From: Sporichthya sp.
GTDB taxonomy: Bacteria; Actinomycetota; Actinomycetes; Sporichthyales; Sporichthyaceae
Length of the DNA: 35,702 nt
NCBI RefSeq assembly: GCF_013815995.1
Contig: NZ_JACDFE010000014.1
Coordinates: 1 to 35,702 of the forward strand
Reading direction: 5' to 3'
Program-made: the position numbers and the translations under genes
In this document: positions 20,863-29,505 of the stretch, in pieces
How positions within the stretch are numbered: position 1 is the first letter of the stretch
Layout: the number at the start of each line of letters is the position of its first letter
The notes under the pieces: generated by a model
What the model was told of the DNA's origin: nothing
The model's input: the letters and a program-made list of their open reading frames with translations, nothing else
Databases searched by the model: none

Positions 20863-20910
20863 CCCATAATCGAGGGCTGGAACGTCACCTATGAACGCTG
20901 TGCGGGCTGA
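20863..20910 (+). pseudogene. 3' remnant of an FkbM-type methyltransferase gene abutting the IS
   Basis: P-I-I-EGWNVTYERCAG-stop; nucleotide match GAGGGMTGGAACGTCACCTAY to the intact copy's 3' end at about 18263-18284. Confidence 0.75.
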
Positions 20911-21799
20911 GCCGACCCCCTACCGCTCGGCCAATCGCACGGATCTGGGGACGAGAAGCCAAGAGGATCCTTAGTCTCGTTGAAAGCTCGTGGCAGAAGT
21001 AAATCGGGACGAGCCCAGGGACGCCGTGGCGGCAGGCGAAGCGTACAAACGGCGTCAAGCCGGACGGTCCGGTGATCAGAGTGCGCCACGCTGAATGAAC
21101 GTCCATTCGCGAAGCTCGGTCCGCCAATGTGGTTCCCCGCTCGCAAGTGCCTACAGGGACTTCGTTTACGAATATGCGGGCGCCTTGGCGCTGAGCGCGT
21201 AAGCCGAAGTCGAGGTCGGCGTAGGCGTGTCGATATTCGCCGTCCAATCCTCCCAACGACTCAAACACTCGTGCGGGAATGAGCACGAAGTTTCCATTGA
21301 ACGTGTCCACTTCCCGGCGGCCGCCTTCGCCGAACACCTGGTTGAACCCCAAGACCTTGATCCGTGACGTACGCATCCACCCGCCGTAGGTGTAGGCGCC
21401 CGTCTCTGCGGACGTGCAGGCGCCGACGAGAACACTCGGGTGGGTCCGGTTCAACTCGTCGAAGGTCGCCACGCACGATGACACGGCGCCGGCGTCGACG
21501 CGGACGTCATCGTTGAACAGCAGGTAGACGTCGAAGGGTTTTGGCTGGCGTTGGACTTCGGCATAGGCGAGGGCCATCCCACCGGCCCAGAACAGCGCTC
21601 CCGATCCTTGGATGACCCGAACCTGGGGGAACTCGAGGCGAACGGCGTCGCCAGTGCCATCAGTGGATCCGTCCTCCACCAGGAAGTAGTGGGGGCGCAA
21701 CGGCGGCGGGATTGCCTCGAGGGCGGGGATGAGTCGCCTCAGACCTTCCACCGTGGTTTCTCGGCGGTTATGAGAAGCAATCAGCACCGCTAACCTCAT
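20885..21799 (-). CDS. glycosyltransferase family 2
   Basis: MRLAVLIASHNRRETTVEGLRRLIPALEAI; FLVEDGSTDGTGDAVR; YLLFNDDVRVDAGAV; GGLDGEYRHAYADLDFGLRAQRQG. Confidence 0.88.
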   Translation of the reverse strand: MRLAVLIASHNRRETTVEGLRRLIPALEAIPPPLRPHYFLVEDGSTDGTGDAVRLEFPQVRVIQGSGALFWAGGMALAYAEVQRQPKPFDVYLLFNDDVRVDAGAVSSCVATFDELNRTHPSVLVGACTSAETGAYTYGGWMRTSRIKVLGFNQVFGEGGRREVDTFNGNFVLIPARVFESLGGLDGEYRHAYADLDFGLRAQRQGARIFVNEVPVGTCERGTTLADRASRMDVHSAWRTLITGPSGLTPFVRFACRHGVPGLVPIYFCHELSTRLRILLASRPQIRAIGRAVGGRLSPHSVHR

Positions 21800-23298
21800 G
21801 GCCCGATCTCCATTCCCCTCGACGCCTGCTCGGCGGGTCGAGCCGCGTTGCGGGCCCCTGGGATCAACCGATAAGCCATCGCCATCGGAATGACGGCGAC
21901 CAGTGCAAGCAGTGCGGCTACCCCCCTTTGAGCGTCCAAGGGAACGGCTGCGGTGGTCGCGAGCGCTGCAACCGAGGCCGCGATCGAGGCCCACCAGACG
22001 CGCCGCGTGTGGCGCACCGTTCGTCGGATGGCCTTCGGTAACAGGCTGATCAAGAGCACTCCGCCGAGCGCAAGCGTGCAGGCGTACGCGGCGACGACCC
22101 CGACCTCGCCGAGGGCAAAGGCTCCAACTGAACCCGCCGCAAGATTCAGCGCCGCCATCAGCAGGTGAATCTTTACCAACGGCCACAGACGGCCCGCACT
22201 CAGTTGATAAAAATAGCCTAGGAGGCCCGTGCTGTTGATCATGTTCGCTCCGGCGAGAATTCCGAAGAACAGCAGGAATTCATCGTTCAAACGTCCCAAG
22301 CCCACGTACGAGACAGCGGCTGATCCGCAGGCAAGGCAGACAATCGCGAGCGCGCACATCTCCGACAGCGCCTTTTGGCCGCGCTCGAACGCCTCCATCA
22401 TCTCCGGGGCGAGCTCGCGCTGACGTCGCGACGCGTGCACGAGCAGGGGCTGGGCGCCAGCCTGAAAGAAGATGCGGGCTTGGGTTGAGACCCGCAGGGC
22501 GAGCTCGAAAGCGGCCACCGTTCCCAGCGAGCCCACGCCGGCGAGTAACAGTTTCGTGATCGGCTCGAACGTGAGACGGAGCACGCCGATCGACGTGAGA
22601 TGCACGCTCTCGCTCGTCAGCTCCGCGAGCTGCGCCTTGACCTGCCACGACTGACCACGATGAGGCGTCGTGATGTGAGCCAGCCACACGGTCGCGCCGA
22701 TGAGCTGTGCGGCCGCATTCACCACGTAGGCGAGGCCGATGCCGGCAAGACCACAGGTCGTGAGAAGGGGGTATACCGCCACCAACGACAGCAAATTACC
22801 GCCGATGAGAATGAGACTGTTCTCGCGCAGGTGACCCATGCCCTCGCTGACGGCGAGCAGAACCACCGCGGCGGCCGACAGTACTCCGGCCAGGACGCAA
22901 AGCACGGCCAGCCCTTTGATTTCGCCAGCGGAGAATTTCCCCCCGTACTGTCGATGGACGAACTGGGTGATCGGATGGAACGTCAACGCCGACAGTGCGA
23001 GCACCGGAACGACTCCGATCAACATTCCGGCGCCGATCATCGACCCAATCGGAAGCGGTGAACCCTCCCGCTGAAGCACTGCCACGTGGCGGGTGATGTT
23101 GGACCCGAGGCCCGAGCCGGCGATGCGGGAGATCAGGAAGAGCCCCTGCAACAGCGCCCACAGGCCCACAGCAGCCAAGGATTGAAGTTCGAGGCTCAGC
23201 CGGAATAGCGCGATCAACGCAACGGCTGAGACCACCGAACTCGCCACACTGAACAATCCACGAGTGCGGTGCTCCGACATCGGCAGCGACGTGCTCAT
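21796..23298 (-). CDS. Wzx-like polysaccharide flippase (MOP superfamily)
   Basis: 500 aa, about 12 hydrophobic segments, flippase-like layout; 4-bp overlaps with both neighbours. Confidence 0.8.
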   Translation of the reverse strand: MSTSLPMSEHRTRGLFSVASSVVSAVALIALFRLSLELQSLAAVGLWALLQGLFLISRIAGSGLGSNITRHVAVLQREGSPLPIGSMIGAGMLIGVVPVLALSALTFHPITQFVHRQYGGKFSAGEIKGLAVLCVLAGVLSAAAVVLLAVSEGMGHLRENSLILIGGNLLSLVAVYPLLTTCGLAGIGLAYVVNAAAQLIGATVWLAHITTPHRGQSWQVKAQLAELTSESVHLTSIGVLRLTFEPITKLLLAGVGSLGTVAAFELALRVSTQARIFFQAGAQPLLVHASRRQRELAPEMMEAFERGQKALSEMCALAIVCLACGSAAVSYVGLGRLNDEFLLFFGILAGANMINSTGLLGYFYQLSAGRLWPLVKIHLLMAALNLAAGSVGAFALGEVGVVAAYACTLALGGVLLISLLPKAIRRTVRHTRRVWWASIAASVAALATTAAVPLDAQRGVAALLALVAVIPMAMAYRLIPGARNAARPAEQASRGMEIGP

Positions 23299-23798
23299 AG
23301 GCGACGCACAACTCTGCCTGGAACGCCCATAACCAAGGCGCGCGGAGCGACACTGCGGGTGACGACCGCGCCCGCGGCGATCACGGAATCGTCCCCGATC
23401 TCCACTCCCGGGAGGATGCAGGCGCCGGCGCCGATCCAGACATTTCTTCCGATGATGACGGGCCGCCAGTCGTCGGTGTCGCGGTACAGCAGCCCGGCGG
23501 CCCGGGCGTTGACGTCATGCGATTGGGAGGTGATCACGGCGTGCGACGCCACCATGACGTGGTCGCCGATGGTCACGCCACCGCCGCCCCAAATGTGCAC
23601 GAAATCGTTCAGATGTACGTCCCGGCCTAGAGTGACCGTGCCGGGCACGTAGATGCGCGCGGTCGCGGCGATGGTTGATTCCTGGCCCATCGCGGCGAGG
23701 CGCCTCCGCCACGAGGCAGCCACTGCTCGCGTTCGGGCCGAGCGCAGCCGGCGGTGGACAATTCGGGCGGTGGCCACCGGGAAGCGTTCGACAATCAT
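23295..23798 (-). CDS. LbH (hexapeptide-repeat) acyltransferase
   Basis: VTLGRDVHLNDFVHIWGGGGVTIGDHVMVASHAVITSQSHDVN; IIGRNVWIGAGACILPGVEIGDDSVIAAGAVVTRSV. Confidence 0.9.
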   Translation of the reverse strand: MIVERFPVATARIVHRRLRSARTRAVAASWRRRLAAMGQESTIAATARIYVPGTVTLGRDVHLNDFVHIWGGGGVTIGDHVMVASHAVITSQSHDVNARAAGLLYRDTDDWRPVIIGRNVWIGAGACILPGVEIGDDSVIAAGAVVTRSVAPRALVMGVPGRVVRRL

Positions 23799-25270
23799 GG
23801 GCGGGCCGACATCCGTCGCGCCAGGCGCGGCGCCCGCCGGTCGCGCAGCATCACGGCGCCAATCAAGAACCCGTACTGCTGGAAGATGGCGACGATGAAT
23901 GTCCAGCCGAGCGTTCCCTGTCGCATGTACTGGAATAGGACGGTCAGAACGAGCGCGTGTCTTACCAGCGCTCCGAACGTGCGCGGAAGGTCCAGGTTCG
24001 ACTCGTCATAGCGGCGCGTCACGTAGCCCAACGCCGCGAACACAGCGAGGACGCCCACGATGCCCGCAGTGATGAAGGACGTGCCGACAAGGGTGCACGC
24101 GTAGCCGACCGTCGCGTAATGGATATCGCTGTTCTCGACCGACGCCGAGATCCCGTGCGACATGTCCGTGTAGGACTCGGGCTTCCCGGGGAACAAAGCG
24201 CGCGGGATTGCGTAGGTGAAGGGCGTCAGGTTGGTCGTGACAAACGCGTCGACGTTGCCGCCTAGTGAGGAGTTGATTTCGCCGGCGGATTCGCTGGCAA
24301 CCGCCATCATCTCGGTCGTCGAGAATTCCAGCGAGTTGAAGTAGAAGCTGAAAGCGGACCCGTTGGCGTACGCCACATCGTCAAGGTTGATGACGATGTC
24401 GGCCTGGGACGCGGGGAGAAACACGCGCGTCATCAGCGTGGCCATCCCCAATGCCGGGACGGCGAGCAGCAGCCAAGGCGCCCATCGGTAAGTGACGGGG
24501 CGTCGGTAGACGTGAACCGCGCAGACGACGACCAGCAGGGGCAGGATGAGCACGAGGCGCTTGCCTGAGACGAGGAAGCTCGACGCGAGGATGAGCACAA
24601 ACAAGATCGTCGGCCGCTGAACGGGTCTCCGGACCCTGATCGCCGTGACGAGGAACCAGGTCGCGCCGGCGTTCGCGATGCCGGCCAGCGTCATGGTGTT
24701 AATCAACAGCGGCGCCACGTTGTCGAGGGCAAGGTGTGCTCGACTGGCCCCGGACAACCTCGCCACCGTTGGCCCCATGCCTCCCAGTTCGGTGACGACG
24801 TAGAGCCGCATGAGCAGTCCGGCAATGATCAATCCGGCCGCAAGTTGCCAGGCGGCGGGGACCGAGCGATGCGCCTCTTCGTCCGAGCCCTCCGTGTCCG
24901 GCCGTGCGGCCGCAGATCGGGACGGTCCGGCGACCACCGCGCCGGCGTTCGGCACTCGACGGGATCCCGCCGGGCGGCGTCGCCGCCGAGTTGCGATTGA
25001 GTAGCCGTAGAGGAACGCCAACAAGGCCACGGCGGTGAGTGCCACCGCGCGAGCGAATCCGTGGTCGGTATCGAACCCTGGTGCCCAGTAGAACTCGCCG
25101 CCCCGGAGCATGAGGATGATCGCCGGGAATAGCCCGTAGAGCGCGAAGCTCGCAAGGACGATGTTGTATCCGGATAACAAATGACGCGTGCCCTTCGAGT
25201 CTCGGGGGGCGGACAGGGCCGCGACCAGAAGCAGCAGCGCAACCATCGACACAAGGACGAGTTCAGTCAT
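23795..25270 (-). CDS. Wzy-like O-antigen/oligosaccharide repeat-unit polymerase
   Basis: Many TM segments; LFPGKPESYTDMSHGISASVEN and late loop typical of actinobacterial/WzyE-like polymerases; position between flippase and glycosyltransferases. Confidence 0.7.
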   Translation of the reverse strand: MTELVLVSMVALLLLVAALSAPRDSKGTRHLLSGYNIVLASFALYGLFPAIILMLRGGEFYWAPGFDTDHGFARAVALTAVALLAFLYGYSIATRRRRRPAGSRRVPNAGAVVAGPSRSAAARPDTEGSDEEAHRSVPAAWQLAAGLIIAGLLMRLYVVTELGGMGPTVARLSGASRAHLALDNVAPLLINTMTLAGIANAGATWFLVTAIRVRRPVQRPTILFVLILASSFLVSGKRLVLILPLLVVVCAVHVYRRPVTYRWAPWLLLAVPALGMATLMTRVFLPASQADIVINLDDVAYANGSAFSFYFNSLEFSTTEMMAVASESAGEINSSLGGNVDAFVTTNLTPFTYAIPRALFPGKPESYTDMSHGISASVENSDIHYATVGYACTLVGTSFITAGIVGVLAVFAALGYVTRRYDESNLDLPRTFGALVRHALVLTVLFQYMRQGTLGWTFIVAIFQQYGFLIGAVMLRDRRAPRLARRMSARP

Positions 25271-25325
25271 GACTCTCCCCTCCGCACGCGCATCCGCCGA
25301 CTCTGCTGCATCTCGTTCGCATCCC

Positions 25326-26102
25326 TCAATCGTTCCGCAGGAACAGCCCGTCGACTTGGAGCGTCTCGCCGGTCTGGCAATCCCAGAAGCCGGGCTGCAC
25401 GCCTGCCAGTCGGAAGCCCGCCGCGTCGAGAAGAGCAACAATCTCGTCGTAAAGGGGTTGGTCCTCGTACAGTTCAGTGAGGCTCAGCTCCAGCTCCACG
25501 GCAGAGACCTTTTTGAGCGTGTCCGGGGCTCCCGCGAGAACCTCGCGTTCGAAGCCTTGCGTGTCGATCTTCAGGTACGGCGCCAAGTGCTGCAGGTGGT
25601 CCAGGCGCCGATCCGCCAACGCCGAATCCAGCCGTGCGATCGGCCTTCTCACCTGACCGACTACCGCCGATCCGGGCGCCGCATCCGAATGCCGGTCTAG
25701 CATCGCCAGGGGCGAACTGCTCACGCTGTTGCCCGCGACGTTGATCGCGATCACGCCGTCTGTCGATCCCAGCGCCGATGCGACAGTGTCCCAACCGGGG
25801 TCGCGCTGGGCGTTGCGCGACAGCTCGACGTAAGCGTCCGGGAGCGGTTCGAACGACAGGATGCGGCCCCGGTAGCCGTACGTCCTCAGTTCGGTGGCGA
25901 ACTGTCCCGTGTTCGCGCCGATATCCACGACCAGCCGCGTTCCCAGGTTGTCCAGTAACAAGCTGCGCTTGTGCGCCGCGTTGTAGGAGACGGGGTAGCG
26001 GCTCAGTTGCCAACCCTGTCGACGCAGATACGCGTGAAGCCCTTCCTTGAGCCGCTTTCTGGCGCCGTCGGTTGGGCTGCGAGGCAAGCCGCGCTTCATC
26101 AT
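25326..26102 (-). CDS. FkbM family methyltransferase (copy 3, close paralog of copy 1)
   Basis: LVVDIGANTGQFATELRTYGYRGRILSFEPLPDAYVELSRNAQRDPGW; NVAGNSVSSSPL; YLKIDTQGFEREVLAGA. Confidence 0.9.
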   Translation of the reverse strand: MMKRGLPRSPTDGARKRLKEGLHAYLRRQGWQLSRYPVSYNAAHKRSLLLDNLGTRLVVDIGANTGQFATELRTYGYRGRILSFEPLPDAYVELSRNAQRDPGWDTVASALGSTDGVIAINVAGNSVSSSPLAMLDRHSDAAPGSAVVGQVRRPIARLDSALADRRLDHLQHLAPYLKIDTQGFEREVLAGAPDTLKKVSAVELELSLTELYEDQPLYDEIVALLDAAGFRLAGVQPGFWDCQTGETLQVDGLFLRND

Positions 26103-27265
26103 CGGCCTCCACGCTTACCCGATGAGCACAGGTGTCGTCTCGGACCTGACGGTGCTTCGGGTTCTGAGCGCGCCATCTGCGCGACGAGCGCCGCGAGTGC
26201 CTGCGGGGTGTGGGCAGTGATCGGGTGGTCGGCGCACGGGCCGGACCAACTTTCGCGCGAGGCGACCATGCCGCGTGCGATCTCGGCACTGGTCGGGGGC
26301 ACCAAGAACACCCCAGGCATGCCCTCGATGTTAGGAGCGACGCCGGCGACCCCGGACACCACCACGTGCAGTCCGGCTGCCAGTGCCTCGTTCACCACCA
26401 GGCCCCACACCTCGAGCGTGCTCGGCAGCACGAAGGTCTCGGCCCCGCCGTAGGCCGCGGTCAGGGCGTCCCCGTCGAGGTGGCCGCGGAAACACACGGC
26501 GTCGGCTAGGCCGAGCGCCTGCACCCGTGTGCGGAGGCCCGGTGCCAACGGGCCGGTCCCGACGATGGTGAGGGTGTCACCGGGCTCCCGAATGGTCGCG
26601 AACGCGTCGATGAGGCCGTGGACGTTCTTGCGCTCGATCATCATCCCGACGTAAAGGAAGCGGTGCCCGCCTCCAATCCGGTGGTCCCCGCCACGCACTC
26701 GTTGCGCCCCCTTAGCGAAGCGTTCGACGTCCACCGTGTTGAACCCCTCGACGACCCGGTTCCGGGGTACACCCATCGCGACGACATCGGCCGTGGAGGT
26801 CACGCCGGCGGTGAGCACCGCCCGAGACGATCGCAGAAACCATTTACGAGTGGCAGCCACGGGCCCTGAGTCAAACCGGTGATTGCCGGAAGTCCGATAG
26901 GAGGCGTACATCGGTACGCGGAGGACCCGCGCCCACAGCTTGGCCGCGATGTACGCGGGCGACTCCCAACCATCGATCACGATCGCGCGCGGCCGGGCGG
27001 AGACGGCTAGCAAAAGACGCGAGGACGGCGCGTAAACCGTGTTGTCGTCGGTGCGGTAGATCGGACGCGCTCGGCAGTGAACGACCTCAAAGCTCCGATC
27101 GTCGAGGTCGACCTGCCACTGGCGGTTGTGCTCGGAGTCCGCCATCACCGCCACCCCCAGGCGGAGGCGCGCCCCGAGGGCGTCCCATAAGGGCGCTCGA
27201 TAGGGAGTCGCGATGTTGGTCACCCAGAGCAGGTCTAGTCGACCGGTCCGCTTGCGTCCGGTCAC
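26099..27265 (-). CDS. glycosyltransferase family 4
   Basis: LLWVTNIATPYRAPLWDALGARL; HRFLYVGMMIERKNVHGLIDAFATI; VCFRGHLDGDAL; VLPSTLEVWGLVVNEALAAGLHVVVSGVAGVAPNI. Confidence 0.9.
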   Translation of the reverse strand: MTGRKRTGRLDLLWVTNIATPYRAPLWDALGARLRLGVAVMADSEHNRQWQVDLDDRSFEVVHCRARPIYRTDDNTVYAPSSRLLLAVSARPRAIVIDGWESPAYIAAKLWARVLRVPMYASYRTSGNHRFDSGPVAATRKWFLRSSRAVLTAGVTSTADVVAMGVPRNRVVEGFNTVDVERFAKGAQRVRGGDHRIGGGHRFLYVGMMIERKNVHGLIDAFATIREPGDTLTIVGTGPLAPGLRTRVQALGLADAVCFRGHLDGDALTAAYGGAETFVLPSTLEVWGLVVNEALAAGLHVVVSGVAGVAPNIEGMPGVFLVPPTSAEIARGMVASRESWSGPCADHPITAHTPQALAALVAQMARSEPEAPSGPRRHLCSSGKRGGR

Positions 27266-27966
27266 CTCAAGCCCTCGATGAAGAAGCTGGTGGGCCGAGT
27301 TTCCACCTTGGCTAGATCCGGACAGAGTCCGACACGGAAAGTACGGTGGTGGACCTCCGCGAAGCCAATGCAGACCAGCATGTGTTCAAGCAGTGTTGGC
27401 GACGGCTGCCATCGATGGGTATGGCCGCCAGCGAGGTTGCGCAAGCTCGTGAGCGCACTTGGACGCTCCAGCGGGTGCGCGTTCAATCGGCGGTTGAACT
27501 CGAGCGTGGCTGTGGGATCACCGTCGCTGCAGCCGGTCGTGAATTCGCGCGCGATGGCTTCGGCGTCCGGTAGGGCGAGGCGGAGCACGCCCCCCGGCTG
27601 GAGCACGCGATACGACTCGCGCAGTACCTGCTCAGCCTCACGGTAGTAGAGATGCTCCAAGGTGTGTGACGAATAGATCGCCCGCACCGAGCTGTCGGCG
27701 TAGGCAAGGTTTCGGATGTCGGCTCGTACGATCTCGCGTGGCCACGAGGTCATGTGCGCTTCGCTGAGCAGCCCGGCCCGTCGCAGGATTAGTTTGGTCG
27801 CCCCCCACCGGTCCAGCAGCGCGTTAGGGGATCGGTCGATGTTGACCCAGCCAATGACGACGGCCGGTCCGCTGCCAAGGTTCAGCAGGGGCGGCTCGAC
27901 CGCCGCAGCCGTGCCCTGGCGCGGGGCATGGCTCATTCGGCGGCGCGACGTCATCTGAATGGTCAT
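27262..27966 (-). CDS. class I SAM-dependent methyltransferase
   Basis: LLNLGSGPAVVIGWVNIDRSP; NLAYADSSVRAIYSSHTLEHLYYREAEQVLRESYRVLQPGGVLRLALPD. Confidence 0.88.
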   Translation of the reverse strand: MTIQMTSRRRMSHAPRQGTAAAVEPPLLNLGSGPAVVIGWVNIDRSPNALLDRWGATKLILRRAGLLSEAHMTSWPREIVRADIRNLAYADSSVRAIYSSHTLEHLYYREAEQVLRESYRVLQPGGVLRLALPDAEAIAREFTTGCSDGDPTATLEFNRRLNAHPLERPSALTSLRNLAGGHTHRWQPSPTLLEHMLVCIGFAEVHHRTFRVGLCPDLAKVETRPTSFFIEGLR

Positions 27967-28086
27967 CAGGCCTTCCCTCGATCGACGATCACGTGGAGGG
28001 GTCCGCAATGAATCTCGGCGCCCGCGATCGCGAGGTGCTTCGGCCTGAAGCGGGTGCGACGGCGCAGCGCGAACGGCCATGGGCGG

Positions 28087-29505
28087 TCATGATGCATCGG
28101 TCGTCGAGCCCTCAGGCATCGTCGCGATTCGTCCTTGCGAGCGAGGAGGTCTGTCGCCGGAACCATGTCGAGTAGCCTTTCGTGGAGCGGATCGAGCATG
28201 ATCAGCGACCGCCGCCGCCAGGACCGCATCGAGTCGTTCTGCGGCAATGTCGAACGCGAGGTTCTCGTGCGCATACTGCGCTGCGTCCGCGCCGTGGCGT
28301 GCCCCAAGCTGGGGGTCGGCGGACAGAGCGATGATCTGTTTCACCAGCGCCTCGGCGTCGCCCGGGGCTGACGGGGTAGGAGCGCCGGCCAGCGTGAGTT
28401 CCCGTGCCGTGGAGCCGTACGCCGACACCGCCGAGGCCACGGGGACCCCACTGGTGAAGTAGCTGGTGAGCTTGCTCGGGAGACACATGTCCTTCACGCT
28501 CGGTCGCTCGCACAACAGGAGAATGTCGGCGGCGGCGAGGAATTCCGGGTAGTCCTCCGTGGCGCAGAGCGGTAGGAACTCCAAATTCGGGAGGTCGCTG
28601 CCCTGGCGCTGTAGGTCCGCGCGCTGAGATCCGTCGCCCATGAGCACCCAACGCAAGTCGCGACGGTCCCGCGTGATGCGGGCGGCTTCGACCACGACGG
28701 CGAGCCCCTGCTTCAGGCCTATGTTGCCTGTGTGCAGCACCACCGTTGCATCCGACCAACCCAGCCGGAGGCGTTCGGCGTCCCGGTCACGGCGGGCGGG
28801 CGCTGACCGGGACCAATTGCGGATGGTGTGGAGACGGTCTTCGGCAACTCCGTAATCGCGGAGCGTTGCCCGGAAGGCGTCCGTCACTAAGACGACGGCA
28901 GAGGCTCGCCGCAACGCATGGCGCTCCGCCCGGCCGACGAGCGCGGCGACCCGACCTCCGCCGGCGATTCCAGTTTGTGCCGCCGCAGCGCCGAGGAGGT
29001 CCTGAACGACGACCACGCATGGCGCGTCGTAACGCGCACCAAAGTGGGCCGCAGCCAGGGCACCCCCAAGAGAAGGAGTCACCCCAACTATCAGATCGGG
29101 CAGCCGTGGCGGCCGACTGGCCGCCGCGTGAGCAAAGAAGGTCCCTTCATAGAGTCCCCGCCGCACAGCGTCTTGGCGCGAGGGAACGGTGTGCCAGAGC
29201 CGGTGTATGTCCACACCGTTTCGGGTTTGCCGAAAGCGTCGTCGCCCGCGGTACTCGGCGGGGGCCTTCCACTCCGGGTAGGACGGCAAGCCCGTCAAAA
29301 CGGTGACCGATGCCGCGCTGAGTGCAAGGTGCTCCGCGATGGCCGTGGAGTACGGGGCGATGCCGGTCGGCTCGGGCCAGTAGTTGATGCCGACGATCAG
29401 GACGTTGCGCCCAGCTACCGCCGAGCTCGCGGGAGCGGAAGGCTCCGCGGCGCGTTGGTGGGGGAGGTCGACCTGCTGGGCCGGGAGGTGAGAGTCGCTG
29501 CGCAT
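28087..29505 (-). CDS. WcaI-like glycosyltransferase (start uncertain)
   Basis: NVLIVGINYWPEPTGIAPYSTAIAEHLA..VTVLTGLPSYPEWK; VLHTGNIGLKQGLAVVVEAA; LCERPSVKDMCLPSKLTSYFTSGVPVASAV. Confidence 0.88.
   Translation of the reverse strand: MRSDSHLPAQQVDLPHQRAAEPSAPASSAVAGRNVLIVGINYWPEPTGIAPYSTAIAEHLALSAASVTVLTGLPSYPEWKAPAEYRGRRRFRQTRNGVDIHRLWHTVPSRQDAVRRGLYEGTFFAHAAASRPPRLPDLIVGVTPSLGGALAAAHFGARYDAPCVVVVQDLLGAAAAQTGIAGGGRVAALVGRAERHALRRASAVVLVTDAFRATLRDYGVAEDRLHTIRNWSRSAPARRDRDAERLRLGWSDATVVLHTGNIGLKQGLAVVVEAARITRDRRDLRWVLMGDGSQRADLQRQGSDLPNLEFLPLCATEDYPEFLAAADILLLCERPSVKDMCLPSKLTSYFTSGVPVASAVSAYGSTARELTLAGAPTPSAPGDAEALVKQIIALSADPQLGARHGADAAQYAHENLAFDIAAERLDAVLAAAVADHARSAPRKATRHGSGDRPPRSQGRIATMPEGSTTDAS

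Noticed and set aside
19453-20910. 485-aa plus-strand ORF across the IS
   Set aside because: Mostly antisense to the transposase and not a real protein; only its last ~16 codons (outside the IS) are meaningful, as the FkbM remnant.
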